The notes below the pieces were generated by a model, which worked only from the letters and a program-made list of their open reading frames with translations, made no database searches and was not told where the DNA came from. Below, one piece after another: positions 1 through 9,475 of a stretch of DNA of 64,000 nucleotides. The position numbers were made by a program, and so were the translations under genes. Every line of letters starts with the position of its first letter. The first letter of the stretch is position 1. The DNA is from Entomohabitans teleogrylli (GTDB lineage Bacteria > Pseudomonadota > Gammaproteobacteria > Enterobacterales > Enterobacteriaceae): positions 62,001-126,000 of the forward strand of contig NZ_LLXO01000007.1 in the NCBI RefSeq assembly GCF_001484765.1, in the 5' to 3' direction.

Positions 1-2
1 TA

Positions 3-92
3 CGACGTTCGTCCTGGTCGCTGTTTTTGTTTGGTTTTGTGCTGTTCCTGCGCGGCGTGGTAGCGGGGAAATGGCTGGGGCGTCAGAGATAA
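3..92 (+). CDS. Possible 3' end of a membrane protein gene (partial)
   Basis: A reading frame open from the window edge gives 29 residues, mostly hydrophobic (SLFLFGFVLFL) with a basic end (GKWLGRQR), then TAA. That is compatible with the last transmembrane helix of an inner-membrane protein read towards thrL. There is too little sequence to name a family, and the frame may be fortuitous. Confidence 0.25.
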   Translation, partial: RRSSWSLFLFGFVLFLRGVVAGKWLGRQR

Positions 93-107
93 AAAATCAA
101 ATATTCG

Positions 108-143
108 TTGACTTAGGACGGCAGATACTTTAACCAATATAGG
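108..143 (+). promoter_or_regulatory. thr operon promoter region
   Basis: TTGACT at 108-113 and a TATAGG-type -10 area at 138-143 precede thrL. The stretch closely resembles the E. coli thrL promoter region (TTGACTTAGG, then TTTAACCAATATAGG). The assignment rests on this similarity; the exact hexamer spacing is not ideal. Confidence 0.6.
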
Positions 144-177
144 AACTTAATATTCAGTTTCAGAGCACACAACATTC

Positions 178-249
178 ATGATGCGTTTCAGCCCGGTGAC
201 CACCATTATTACAACCACCACCATTACCACAGGTAACGGGGCGGGCTGA
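178..249 (+). CDS. thrL: thr operon leader peptide
   Basis: This short gene has tandem ATG codons at 178 and 181 and encodes 22-23 residues, eight Thr and three Ile, ending TTGNGAG. It is followed directly by the attenuator hairpin. Known role of the family: ribosome stalling at Thr/Ile codons when charged tRNA is scarce prevents terminator formation and lets thrABC be transcribed. The regulatory Thr/Ile run is intact, while the N-terminal residues (MRFSPV) differ from the E. coli peptide (MKRIS). Either ATG could be the start. Confidence 0.93.
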   Translation: MMRFSPVTTIITTTTITTGNGAG

Positions 250-273
250 CGCGTACAGGAAAAAATAGAAAAA

Positions 274-306
274 AGCCCGCACCTGAACAGTGTGGGCTTT
301 TTTTTT
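274..306 (+). terminator. thr attenuator
   Basis: Stem AGCCCGCAC (274-282) pairs with GTGTGGGCT (290-298) with one G-U pair and a 7-nt loop, followed by T299-T306. It lies between thrL and thrA, where the E. coli thr attenuator sits. Confidence 0.92.
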
Positions 307-332
307 GGTCAAAATATCAAGGGGTAACAACA

Positions 333-2795
333 ATGAGAGTGTTGAAGTTCGGCGGTACGTCAGTGGCCAACGCGGAGCGTTTTCTTCGTGTCGCCGATAT
401 ACTGGAGAGCAATGCCAGACAGGGACAAGTGGCGACAGTGCTGTCTGCCCCAGCGAAAATTACTAACCACTTGGTGGCGATGATTGAAAAGACCATCGCC
501 GGCCAGGATGCTGTGCCGAACATCAGCGATGCCGAGCGCATTTTTGCTGAGTTGCTCGCCGGTCTGGCGGAAACTCAGCCGGGTTTTCCCCATGCTCAGC
601 TTAAAACCATGGTGGATCATGAATTTGCCCAGATTAAACATGTGTTGCACGGTATCAGCCTGTTGGGGCAGTGCCCGGACAGCATCAATGCCAGCCTGAT
701 CTGCCGCGGTGAAAAACTGTCTATCGCTATCATGGCTGCTGTGTTGCAGGCGCGCGGACATAAAGTGACGGTGATTGATCCGGTGGAAAAACTGCTGGCG
801 GTGGGTCACTATCTCGAGTCTACGGTGGACATCGCCGAATCCTCCCGGCGCATCGCTGCCAGCCGCATTCCGCAGGATCACATGGTGCTGATGGCCGGTT
901 TTACCGCCGGTAATGAAAAAGGCGAGTTGGTGGTGCTGGGGCGCAACGGCTCTGATTATTCCGCCGCGGTGCTGGCTGCCTGCCTGCGCGCCGACTGCTG
1001 CGAAATCTGGACCGATGTGGACGGTGTTTATACCTGCGATCCGCGCCAGGTGCCGGATGCCAGGCTACTGAAGTCGATGTCCTATCAGGAGGCGATGGAA
1101 CTCTCCTACTTTGGCGCCAAAGTTCTTCACCCGCGTACCATTACCCCCATCGCCCAGTTCCAGATCCCCTGCCTGATCAAAAACACCGGTAACCCCCAGG
1201 CGCCGGGTACTCTGATTGGCGCGAAAAGCGATGAAGACGGTCTACCGGTCAAAGGTATCAGTAATCTCAATAATATGGCGATGTTCAGCGTCTCCGGGCC
1301 GGGAATGAAGGGGATGGTCGGGATGGCGGCGCGGGTATTTGCCGCTATGTCGCGCAACGGGATTTCAGTCGTGCTGATCACGCAGTCCTCCTCTGAGTAC
1401 AGCATCAGCTTCTGCGTACCGCAGAGTGACAGCCAGCGTGCCTGCCGGGCCCTGGAAGAAGAGTTCTACCTGGAACTGAAAGAGGAACTGCTGGAGCCGC
1501 TGGCGATTGTTGAACGTCTGGCGGTCATTTCGGTTGTCGGCGACGGTATGCGTACGCTGCGCGGTATTTCCGCCAAGTTCTTTGCGGCGCTGGCGCGGGC
1601 GAATATCAATATCGTGGCGATTGCCCAGGGCTCCTCAGAGCGGTCAATTTCGGTCGTGGTGAATAATGACGACGCCACTACAGGGGTGCGGGTCACCCAT
1701 CAGATGCTGTTCAATACCGATCAGGTAATTGAAGTGTTTGTTATCGGTGTCGGCGGCGTCGGCGGCGCGCTGCTCGAACAGATCAAGCGTCAGCAGGCGT
1801 GGCTGAAGAAGAAGCATATCGATCTGCGGGTCTGCGGGGTGGCGAACTCCCGGGCGCTGTTGACCAATGTTCACGGCCTCGATCTGGAACGTTGGCAGGC
1901 GGAACTGGCGGAAGCCAAAGAGCCGTTTAACCTCGGGCGCCTGATCCGGCTGGTGAAAGAATACCATTTGCTAAACCCGGTGATTGTTGACTGTACTTCC
2001 AGCCAGGCGGTTGCCGATCAATATGCCGACTTCCTGAACGAAGGTTTCCACGTGGTGACGCCGAATAAAAAGGCCAACACTTCCTCCCTCAACTATTACC
2101 ATCAACTGCGCAGCGCGGCGGAACGTTCACGCCGTAAGTTCCTGTATGACACCAACGTCGGGGCCGGACTGCCGGTCATTGAAAACCTGCAAAACCTGCT
2201 TAACGCAGGTGATGAGTTGCAGCGTTTCTCCGGTATCCTTTCCGGCTCATTATCGTTTATCTTTGGCAAACTGGACGAAGGCGTCAGCCTGTCTGAGGCG
2301 ACCCGGCTGGCGCGGGAAATGGGCTATACCGAGCCCGATCCGCGCGACGATCTCTCCGGGATGGATGTGGCGCGTAAGCTGCTGATTCTGGCCCGTGAGA
2401 CCGGCGCGGCTCTGGAGTTGAGCGATATCGTGATTGAACCGGTACTGCCGGCGGAGTTTGACGCAGACGGTGATGTCGAGAGCTTTATGTCGCGGCTGCC
2501 GCAGCTCGACGCCGCGTTTGCCGCCCGCGTTGCGCAGGCGCGCGATGAGGGGAAAGTGCTGCGCTATGTCGGTATGATCGATGAGTCCGGGCGCTGCGCG
2601 GTGAAAATCGCCGCCGTGGACGGTAACGATCCGCTGTATAAAGTGAAGAATGGCGAAAACGCGCTGGCGTTTTACAGCCACTATTATCAACCGCTTCCGC
2701 TGGTGCTGCGCGGCTATGGGGCCGGTAACGATGTCACCGCCGCCGGGGTATTTGCCGACTTACTGCGTACCCTGTCCTGGAAGTTAGGAGTTTAA
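333..2795 (+). CDS. thrA: Bifunctional aspartokinase I / homoserine dehydrogenase I
   Basis: This enzyme catalyses the first step (aspartate to aspartyl-phosphate) and third step (aspartate semialdehyde to homoserine) of threonine synthesis in the cytoplasm. The protein has 820 residues, the usual length. The N-terminal kinase domain opens with KFGGTS (residues 5-10). Paired ACT-type regulatory segments lie in the middle, and the NAD(P)-binding loop of the dehydrogenase (GVGGVGG) is near residue 472. The ATG follows the attenuator by about 30 nt. thrB starts one base after the stop, so the genes are translationally close. By family knowledge the enzyme is feedback-inhibited by threonine, and expression is set by attenuation at thrL. 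Confidence 0.98.
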   Translation: MRVLKFGGTSVANAERFLRVADILESNARQGQVATVLSAPAKITNHLVAMIEKTIAGQDAVPNISDAERIFAELLAGLAETQPGFPHAQLKTMVDHEFAQIKHVLHGISLLGQCPDSINASLICRGEKLSIAIMAAVLQARGHKVTVIDPVEKLLAVGHYLESTVDIAESSRRIAASRIPQDHMVLMAGFTAGNEKGELVVLGRNGSDYSAAVLAACLRADCCEIWTDVDGVYTCDPRQVPDARLLKSMSYQEAMELSYFGAKVLHPRTITPIAQFQIPCLIKNTGNPQAPGTLIGAKSDEDGLPVKGISNLNNMAMFSVSGPGMKGMVGMAARVFAAMSRNGISVVLITQSSSEYSISFCVPQSDSQRACRALEEEFYLELKEELLEPLAIVERLAVISVVGDGMRTLRGISAKFFAALARANINIVAIAQGSSERSISVVVNNDDATTGVRVTHQMLFNTDQVIEVFVIGVGGVGGALLEQIKRQQAWLKKKHIDLRVCGVANSRALLTNVHGLDLERWQAELAEAKEPFNLGRLIRLVKEYHLLNPVIVDCTSSQAVADQYADFLNEGFHVVTPNKKANTSSLNYYHQLRSAAERSRRKFLYDTNVGAGLPVIENLQNLLNAGDELQRFSGILSGSLSFIFGKLDEGVSLSEATRLAREMGYTEPDPRDDLSGMDVARKLLILARETGAALELSDIVIEPVLPAEFDADGDVESFMSRLPQLDAAFAARVAQARDEGKVLRYVGMIDESGRCAVKIAAVDGNDPLYKVKNGENALAFYSHYYQPLPLVLRGYGAGNDVTAAGVFADLLRTLSWKLGV

Positions 2796-2796
2796 C

Positions 2797-3726
2797 ATGG
2801 TCAAAGTGTATGCCCCGGCCTCGATTGGCAACGTGAGCGTTGGGTTTGATGTGCTGGGGGCGGCCGTGTCGCCGGTAGATGGTTCTCTGCTGGGGGATTG
2901 CGTCAGCGTGGAGGCGGCGGAGACGTTCAGCCTGCACAACGCCGGGCGTTTTGTCAGCAAATTGCCCGCCGATCCGCGCGAGAATATCGCCTGGCAGTGT
3001 TGGGAGCGGTTTTGTCAGGAGATGGGTAAAACCGTACCGGTGACCATGACGCTGGAAAAGAACATGCCGATCGGCTCCGGACTGGGCTCCAGCGCCTGTT
3101 CCGTCGTCGCCGGACTGATGGCTATGAATGAGTTCTGTGGCCGGCCGCTGGACGATAACCGGTTGTTGACTCTGATGGGCGAACTGGAAGGGCGCATCTC
3201 CGGCAGCGTACATTATGATAATGTGGCTCCCTGCTTTCTGGGCGGATTACAGCTAATGCTGGAAGAAAACGGCATTATTAGCCAGTCGGTGCCGGGTTTC
3301 GACGAGTGGTTCTGGGTGATGGCGTATCCGGGGATCAAGGTTTCGACCGCCGAGGCGCGGGCGATCCTCCCGGCACAGTATCGCCGCCAGGACTGCATTA
3401 GTCATGGCCGCTATCTGGCCGGGTTTATTCACGCCTGTCATACCCGCCAGCCGCAGTTAGCGGCAAAACTGATGAAAGATGTTATCGCCGAGCCGTATCG
3501 CACGAAGTTGCTGCCGGGCTTCAGCGACGCGCGCCGTGCCGCGGAAGATATCGGCGCGCTGGCCTGCGGGATTTCCGGCTCCGGCCCGACGTTGTTTGCC
3601 GTATGCGACAGCAGTGAAACCGCGCAGCGTATGGCCGATTGGCTTGGTCAGCATTACCTGCAAAATCAGGAAGGCTTTGTACATATTTGCCGTCTGGACA
3701 CGACCGGCGCACGAGTACTGGGATAA
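2797..3726 (+). CDS. thrB: Homoserine kinase
   Basis: ThrB phosphorylates homoserine to O-phosphohomoserine with ATP. The 309-residue protein starts [18 protein letters not shown] and carries the GHMP-kinase ATP loop [12 protein letters not shown] at about residues 91-102, with the C-terminal GISGSGPT segment typical of the family. It lies one base downstream of thrA and three bases upstream of thrC. This tight packing is typical of the thr operon and implies a shared transcript controlled by the leader. Confidence 0.98.
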   Translation: MVKVYAPASIGNVSVGFDVLGAAVSPVDGSLLGDCVSVEAAETFSLHNAGRFVSKLPADPRENIAWQCWERFCQEMGKTVPVTMTLEKNMPIGSGLGSSACSVVAGLMAMNEFCGRPLDDNRLLTLMGELEGRISGSVHYDNVAPCFLGGLQLMLEENGIISQSVPGFDEWFWVMAYPGIKVSTAEARAILPAQYRRQDCISHGRYLAGFIHACHTRQPQLAAKLMKDVIAEPYRTKLLPGFSDARRAAEDIGALACGISGSGPTLFAVCDSSETAQRMADWLGQHYLQNQEGFVHICRLDTTGARVLG

Positions 3727-3729
3727 AAG

Positions 3730-5016
3730 ATGAAACTCTACAACTTAAAAGATCACAACGAACAGGTTAGCTTTGCGCAGGCGATTGTGCAGGGGCTGGG
3801 AAGGAATCAGGGGCTGTTTTTCCCCCATGAACTGCCGGAGTTTGAGCTGACGGACATTGATGAGCTGCTGAAACAGGATTTTGTCACCCGCAGCGCGCGC
3901 ATTCTCGGCGCGTTTATCGGCGATGAAATTCCCCAACCAATCCTTGAGCAGCGAGTGCGGGCGGCGTTTGCTTTCCCGGCGCCGGTCGCGAAAGTCACCG
4001 ACGATGTTTCCTGCCTGGAGCTGTTCCATGGTCCGACGCTGGCGTTCAAAGATTTCGGCGGCCGTTTTATGGCCCAGATGCTGGCGCAAATCAGCGGCGA
4101 TAAGCCGGTCACTATTCTGACCGCCACTTCCGGCGACACCGGCGCGGCTGTCGCCCATGCGTTTTATGGCCTGAAGAATGTGCGGGTGGTGATCCTCTAT
4201 CCGCACGGTAAGATCAGTCCGCTGCAGGAGAAACTGTTCTGTACGCTGGGGGGGAATATTGAAACCGTGGCGATCGACGGCGATTTCGATGCCTGTCAGG
4301 CGCTGGTCAAACAGGCGTTTGATGATGAAGAGCTGAAACAGAAGCTGGGGCTGAACTCTGCCAACTCTATCAATATCAGCCGTCTGCTGGCGCAGATCTG
4401 TTACTACTTCGAGGCGGTGGCTCAGTTACCCCAGCAGGCGCGTAATCAGCTGGTGGTTTCGGTGCCGAGCGGTAACTTCGGGGATTTAACCGCCGGCCTG
4501 CTGGCGAAATCGCTGGGTCTGCCGGTGAAACGCTTCATTGCCGCCACCAATGTCAATGATACCGTGCCGCGCTACCTGGCAAGCGGCGAGTGGACGCCGA
4601 AGGCGACACAGGCCACGCTGTCTAACGCCATGGATGTCAGTCAGCCGAATAACTGGCCGCGGGTCGAAGAGCTGTTTCGGCGTAAAATCTGGCGCCTGTC
4701 CGATTTGGGTTTCGCCGCGGTGGATGATGAAACCACGCAGGCGACCATGAAAGAGCTGAAGGCGCTGGGCTATGTGTCCGAGCCGCATGCGGCGGTGGCT
4801 TACCGCGCCCTGCGCGATCAGCTACAGCCCGGGGAGTATGGGCTGTTCCTTGGCACCGCTCATCCGGCGAAGTTTAAAGAGAGCGTCGAGGCGATCCTTG
4901 GCGAGCCGCTGGAACTGCCTGCGGCGCTGGCCGAACGCGCAGACCTGCCGCTGCTCTCGCATCATTTAGCGGCGGACTATACGGCGCTACGCCAGCTGAT
5001 GATGAGCAAGGCCTGA
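3730..5016 (+). CDS. thrC: Threonine synthase
   Basis: ThrC converts O-phosphohomoserine to threonine with pyridoxal phosphate. The 428-residue protein has the PLP lysine in HGPTLAFKDFGG (Lys107), the phosphate-binding TSGDTGAA segment, and the N-terminal MKLYNLKDHNEQVSFAQA of the enterobacterial enzyme. It is the last gene of thrLABC and is followed by two hairpins with T-runs. Confidence 0.98.
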   Translation: MKLYNLKDHNEQVSFAQAIVQGLGRNQGLFFPHELPEFELTDIDELLKQDFVTRSARILGAFIGDEIPQPILEQRVRAAFAFPAPVAKVTDDVSCLELFHGPTLAFKDFGGRFMAQMLAQISGDKPVTILTATSGDTGAAVAHAFYGLKNVRVVILYPHGKISPLQEKLFCTLGGNIETVAIDGDFDACQALVKQAFDDEELKQKLGLNSANSINISRLLAQICYYFEAVAQLPQQARNQLVVSVPSGNFGDLTAGLLAKSLGLPVKRFIAATNVNDTVPRYLASGEWTPKATQATLSNAMDVSQPNNWPRVEELFRRKIWRLSDLGFAAVDDETTQATMKELKALGYVSEPHAAVAYRALRDQLQPGEYGLFLGTAHPAKFKESVEAILGEPLELPAALAERADLPLLSHHLAADYTALRQLMMSKA

Positions 5017-5032
5017 GTTTTGCGCTGCGTTG

Positions 5033-5061
5033 AAAATCACCCGCCCGGGTGATTTTTTTTT
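5033..5061 (+). terminator. thrC terminator
   Basis: AAAATCACCC (5033-5042) pairs perfectly with GGGTGATTTT (5047-5056) around a four-base loop and runs into a long T-tract to 5061. It lies 16 bases after the thrC stop codon. Confidence 0.93.
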
Positions 5062-5113
5062 GCCTGGCATCCGGGGAAAACGAAGAGAGGATCGTGGAAA
5101 TTTCAGCGCACAT

Positions 5114-5137
5114 CGCCAGCATGATGCTGGCGTTTTT
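5114..5137 (+). terminator. Second thr-side terminator
   Basis: CGCCAGCA (5114-5121) pairs with TGCTGGCG (5125-5132), followed by five T residues. The T-run makes it a plus-strand terminator, so it backs up the thrC terminator and does not end yaaA, which is transcribed from the other side. No gene is evident between the two hairpins. Confidence 0.7.
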
Positions 5138-5169
5138 GCTTATCAGTAGGGGCAGCGTCGCCCGGGCGT

Positions 5170-5943
5170 TTACCGTTCGTGGCGTTTGAAAACCAGTTCC
5201 CGATCGCTGGATAACCCATCATCATAGAAATACCCTTCGCTGTTAAAGCTTGTGAGCTGCTCCGGCCGGGTGAGCCGATTCTGGATGATGTAGCGGCTCA
5301 TCAGGCCGCGCGCTTTCTTGGCGTAGAAACTAATGACTTTAAATTTGCCGTTTTTCTCATCGAGGAACACCGGTTTGATCATCTGGCCGCGTAATTTCCC
5401 GGTTTTAACCGCTTTGAAGTATTCATCAGAGGCGAGGTTGATAACCACATCATCGCCCTGGGCGCTCAGAGCATCGTTGAGTTTACTGGTGATAGTCTCG
5501 CCCCAGAAACCGTAGAGGTCCGGCGCTTTTTTATTGGCCAGTTTGATCCCCATCTCCAGACGATAAGGCTGCATTAAATCCAGCGGGCGTAGTACCCCAT
5601 ACAGACCGGAGAGCATCCGCAGGTGCTGCTGGGCGAAATCAAAATCCGCCTCGCTGAAGGTTTCAGCCTGCAGGCCGGTGTACACATCCCCTTTGAACGC
5701 CAGAATTGCCTGACGGGCATTATCCGGGGTGAAGTCGGGGTGCCAGTCGTGGAAACGCGTGGCGTTGAGGGAGGCGAGTTTATCGCTGATACCCATTAAC
5801 GATGAGATTTGCGGCGCCGACAGCTTGCGCGCCACATCGATCAACTGTTGGGAATAGTCGAGCAATTCCGGTCTGGTGTAGCGCTCAGTCGCGAGCGTGC
5901 TCTGATAGTCCAGGGTTTTGGCAGGTGATAGCAGGATGAGCAT
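5170..5943 (-). CDS. yaaA: Peroxide stress protein YaaA
   Basis: The 257-residue protein of the YaaA (DUF328) family begins [15 protein letters not shown] and contains the conserved PYRLEMG and NLASDEYFK segments. In E. coli the protein limits intracellular free iron and so protects DNA from Fenton damage during peroxide stress; it also binds DNA. The molecular activity is still not well defined. It stands alone on the minus strand, convergent with thrC, with yaaJ about 75 bases upstream on the same strand. OxyR control is known in E. coli, but I did not identify a site. Confidence 0.95.
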   Translation of the reverse strand: MLILLSPAKTLDYQSTLATERYTRPELLDYSQQLIDVARKLSAPQISSLMGISDKLASLNATRFHDWHPDFTPDNARQAILAFKGDVYTGLQAETFSEADFDFAQQHLRMLSGLYGVLRPLDLMQPYRLEMGIKLANKKAPDLYGFWGETITSKLNDALSAQGDDVVINLASDEYFKAVKTGKLRGQMIKPVFLDEKNGKFKVISFYAKKARGLMSRYIIQNRLTRPEQLTSFNSEGYFYDDGLSSDRELVFKRHER

Positions 5944-6018
5944 GTTCGTTCCTTGCGATTTTATAAAAGCGCTACTGTAACAAATTTCCCGCGCTGCGGG
6001 GCCTATGGTTGTTATTGG

Positions 6019-7443
6019 CTATGACTCTGGCGCTTTCCAGACCCCGGGCACCAGTTGACCGCTAAGCTGTGGAAAACGGTCCGGATCGAACACCGGCGCC
6101 AGCCCAAGGCGGCGCTGGCGTCGGTAATCGGCGGCAAGGTCCTTGACGATCGGCGACAGCAGCAAGATAGCGGTCAGATTAGTGACCGCCATAAGCGCCA
6201 TGACGATATCTGTGAACTGCCAGATCAGCGTCAGGCTACCCAGCGCGCCCAGCAGGACCGTCAGTAACACCATGGCGCGCAGCAGGCGAATTTTCCCCGG
6301 GGTGTTCTGGCGCAGGAAAACCAGATTATTTTCCGCATAGGCGTAGTTGGCGATGATTGATGTAAAGGCGAATAAAAAGACAATTGCGGCGATGAAGGCG
6401 CTGGCCCACTCCCCGGCGAGCAGGCTGAGCGACTGTTGGGCCAGAACGGTACCCTGGGCGCTACCGGGAGAGGCCAGACCGGACAGCAGAATCACCGCGG
6501 CGGTTGCCGAGCAGATAACTATCGTATCAATGAACACGCCGATCATCTGCACAATCCCCTGGGACACCGGATGCGGAGGCCACGAAGATGCCGCCGCCGC
6601 CGCGTTGGGCGCGGAGCCCAGGCCGGCTTCGTTGGAAAACATACCGCGCTGAAAACCGATGGTGATTGCCTGACCCAGGGTATAACTCATGGCGCCGGTG
6701 GCGACCTCATGCCAGCCGAAAGCGCTTTTCACAATCACCAGCAGAATGCCTGGTATCTGGTCGAAATGCATTACCATCAGAATAGCGCTGATACTTACCC
6801 ACAGCAGACTCATTACCGGCACCAGCCACTGGGCGGTTCTGGCGACCAGCTTCAGGCCGCCGGCGATAACGATACCGGTCAGGAGCATTAGCACAATGCC
6901 GGTAGCCAGTTCAGGGATGGCAAAAGCATGCCTGAAGGCGTTGGCGATGGCTTTGGCCTGGACGGCATTGAAGGCCATCCCAAACCCGAATAACAGGAAA
7001 ATCGCGAACATGATGCCCATCCAGCGCATCCCCAGCCCGCGTTCCATGTACCAGGCTGGACCGCCGCGAAAGTTTCCCTGCTGATCGCGCCCTTTATATA
7101 ACTGCGCCAGGGTGCATTCAGCAAACGAGGTGGCCATCCCGATAATCCCCGTCACCCACATCCAGAATACGGCGCCCGGCCCGCCGACGGTAATCGCCAG
7201 CGCCACCCCGGCGAGATTACCGCTGCCTACCCGGGCTGCAAGGCTGGTGCAGAGCGCCTGAAACGCAGTAATGCCGTCAGGTGCCGGAATCAGGCTTTTT
7301 TTCAGGTTGCGGATAACGTGGTGAAAATAGCGAAACTGGATAAAACCGCTGCTCAGGGTGAACCAGATACCAGCGCCCAGCAAGAGATAAATCAGTACCG
7401 ATCCCCACAGGAGATCGCTGATAAAGTTAAGAACATCCTGCAT
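6019..7443 (-). CDS. yaaJ: Alanine/glycine:cation symporter family protein
   Basis: This is a 474-residue, strongly hydrophobic inner-membrane protein with the alanine-sodium symporter (AGCS) signatures: SLAARVGSGNLAGVALAI near residue 70 and GFQRGMFSNEAGLGSAPNAAA near residue 265. These match E. coli YaaJ throughout, including its position between yaaA and talB. It likely imports small neutral amino acids with Na+; the substrate is inferred from the family. It starts at the ATG rc(7441-7443) and is read away from talB across a 204-base divergent intergenic region. Confidence 0.94.
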   Translation of the reverse strand: MQDVLNFISDLLWGSVLIYLLLGAGIWFTLSSGFIQFRYFHHVIRNLKKSLIPAPDGITAFQALCTSLAARVGSGNLAGVALAITVGGPGAVFWMWVTGIIGMATSFAECTLAQLYKGRDQQGNFRGGPAWYMERGLGMRWMGIMFAIFLLFGFGMAFNAVQAKAIANAFRHAFAIPELATGIVLMLLTGIVIAGGLKLVARTAQWLVPVMSLLWVSISAILMVMHFDQIPGILLVIVKSAFGWHEVATGAMSYTLGQAITIGFQRGMFSNEAGLGSAPNAAAAASSWPPHPVSQGIVQMIGVFIDTIVICSATAAVILLSGLASPGSAQGTVLAQQSLSLLAGEWASAFIAAIVFLFAFTSIIANYAYAENNLVFLRQNTPGKIRLLRAMVLLTVLLGALGSLTLIWQFTDIVMALMAVTNLTAILLLSPIVKDLAADYRRQRRLGLAPVFDPDRFPQLSGQLVPGVWKAPES

Positions 7444-7647
7444 TAACGTCCCTCATTATTGCGTCTGAAAGGCAGAGAGACAGCGGTCCTCAATCAGACG
7501 GTCCTTAGAATAGCGAGCTAACAATTCAGGGAGTTTATCATAACCCCGGCGACTTATCCTGGATGGTTGCGCCGAAAGAGCGGCGTGATATTATCAGAAC
7601 CAGACCGGTTACATCTCCCTTACATGTGTTTTAATGAGAAATTCAAT

Positions 7648-8601
7648 ATGACGGATAAATTGACCTCCCTGCGTCAGCTCACTACCGTTGTGGCCGACAC
7701 CGGAGACATCGCGGCAATGAAACTATACCAGCCGCAGGATGCCACAACTAACCCCTCTCTGATTCTGAATGCCGCGCAAATTCCTGAATACCGTAAATTA
7801 ATTGATGACGCCGTCACCTGGGCGCGCAGCCAGAGCAGCGATCGCGCGCAGCAGGTTATCGATGCGACTGACAAACTGGCGGTGAATATCGGTCTGGAAA
7901 TCCTCAAACTGATTCCGGGTCGTATCTCTACTGAAGTCGATGCGCGTCTGTCCTACGATACCGCAGCCAGCGTGGCGAAGGCCAAGCGTTTGATCAAATT
8001 GTATAACGATGCTGGTATCAGCAATGAGCGTATTCTGATCAAGCTGGCATCCACCTGGCAGGGGATCCGCGCCGCAGAGCAACTGGAGAAAGAAGGGATC
8101 AACTGTAACCTGACTCTGCTGTTCTCTTTCGCCCAGGCTCGCGCCTGTGCTGAAGCCGGCGTATACCTGATTTCCCCGTTTGTCGGTCGCATTCTCGACT
8201 GGTACAAAGCGAATACCGACAAGAAAGAGTATGCCGCCCATGAAGACCCGGGCGTGGTATCGGTGAGCGAAATCTACCAGTACTACAAGCAGCACGGCTA
8301 CGAGACCGTGGTGATGGGCGCCAGCTTCCGCAACGTGGGCGAAATTCTTGAGCTGGCGGGCTGCGATCGCCTGACGATTGCACCCGCGCTGCTCAAAGAG
8401 CTGTCTGAAAGTCAGGGTGAAGTGGTCCGTAAACTTTCTTACAGCGGCGAAATCAAAGCGCGTCCGCAGCGTTTGACCGAGTCTGAGTTCCTGTGGCAGC
8501 ACAACCAGGATCCGATGGCAGTAGATAAACTGGCGGATGGGATCCGTAAGTTTGCCATTGACCAGGAAAAACTGGAAAAAATGGTTGGCGACTTGCTCTA
8601 A
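7648..8601 (+). CDS. talB: Transaldolase B
   Basis: TalB transfers a dihydroxyacetone unit between sedoheptulose 7-phosphate and glyceraldehyde 3-phosphate in the non-oxidative pentose phosphate pathway. I place the start at ATG 7648 ([11 protein letters not shown]), giving 317 residues as in E. coli; the open frame runs 27 codons further upstream without support. The Schiff-base lysine is Lys132, in [15 protein letters not shown]. The gene diverges from yaaJ and is about 220 bases ahead of mog. Confidence 0.97.
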   Translation: MTDKLTSLRQLTTVVADTGDIAAMKLYQPQDATTNPSLILNAAQIPEYRKLIDDAVTWARSQSSDRAQQVIDATDKLAVNIGLEILKLIPGRISTEVDARLSYDTAASVAKAKRLIKLYNDAGISNERILIKLASTWQGIRAAEQLEKEGINCNLTLLFSFAQARACAEAGVYLISPFVGRILDWYKANTDKKEYAAHEDPGVVSVSEIYQYYKQHGYETVVMGASFRNVGEILELAGCDRLTIAPALLKELSESQGEVVRKLSYSGEIKARPQRLTESEFLWQHNQDPMAVDKLADGIRKFAIDQEKLEKMVGDLL

Positions 8602-8825
8602 TCCCGCTCTCCCACGCGTGGCGCATGTCGGCCACGCGGTATCCTCTCTCTCTGCCTTTCCCTTCCTGGCGCATCGCCGTCCTGTGACAAATGATAAGAA
8701 CCCTTCACTCGCTCAGCCTGCGATGCTGCCCTCTTCGCCGCTCGCGATGGCGTTTTGTCCTGCAAGACGAATTATTTAGGGTATATTATGACGATTAAAG
8801 AGCAGATTACGTTTCCGGAATGACA

Positions 8826-9416
8826 ATGAATACATTACGCATAGGCCTGGTTTCAGTATCCGATCGCGCGTCCAGCGGGGTTTATCAGGATAAAGGCATT
8901 CCTGCCCTGGAAAGCTGGCTGGAAGGGGCGCTGACCACGCCGTTTAAAATTCAAACCCGCCTGATCCCCGATGAGCAACTGACCATTGAGCAAACCCTGT
9001 GTGAGCTGGTGGATGAAATGGCCTGTCATCTGGTGCTGACCACTGGTGGAACGGGGCCTGCGCGCCGCGATGTGACGCCGGACGCCACGCTGGCTATCGC
9101 CGATCGGCTGATGCCAGGATTTGGGGAGCAGATGCGTCAGATTAGCCTGCATTACGTACCGACGGCGATTCTCTCCCGTCAGGTGGGGGCGATTCGTAAA
9201 CAGGCGCTGATCCTCAATTTACCTGGCCAGCCGAAATCAATTCAGGAGACCCTGGAAGGGGTGAAGGATGAAAACGGTAACGTGTTGGTTCACGGTATCT
9301 TCGCCAGCGTACCTTACTGCATTCAGCTTCTTGAAGGGCCATATGTCGAAACCAATCCGGCGGTGGTCGCGGCATTTCGCCCGAAAAGCGCCAGACGTGA
9401 GAATACGCCATCCTGA
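8826..9416 (+). CDS. mog: Molybdopterin adenylyltransferase
   Basis: Mog adenylates molybdopterin before molybdate insertion in molybdenum cofactor synthesis. The 196-residue protein begins MNTLRIGLVSVSDRASSGVY and carries the MoCF-domain signature TTGGTGPARRDVTPD. ATG 8826 is chosen because it matches the E. coli N-terminus; an in-frame ATG at 8820 would add only two residues. A strong hairpin follows the stop. An 11-codon frame (8788-8823) ends just before the start. Confidence 0.96.
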   Translation: MNTLRIGLVSVSDRASSGVYQDKGIPALESWLEGALTTPFKIQTRLIPDEQLTIEQTLCELVDEMACHLVLTTGGTGPARRDVTPDATLAIADRLMPGFGEQMRQISLHYVPTAILSRQVGAIRKQALILNLPGQPKSIQETLEGVKDENGNVLVHGIFASVPYCIQLLEGPYVETNPAVVAAFRPKSARRENTPS

Positions 9417-9436
9417 GGGATAACATAACGTAATAG

Positions 9437-9470
9437 CCACAAAGCCAGGTTTTGCCTGGCTTTGTGGTTT
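9437..9470. terminator. Bidirectional terminator between mog and NRAMP-like gene
   Basis: CCACAAAGCCAGG (9437-9449) pairs perfectly with CCTGGCTTTGTGG (9455-9467), followed by T9468-T9470 and more T-rich sequence. It sits 20 bases after the mog stop and 6 bases from the stop of the convergent gene, so it can serve both. Confidence 0.8.
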
Positions 9471-9475
9471 TGGCA

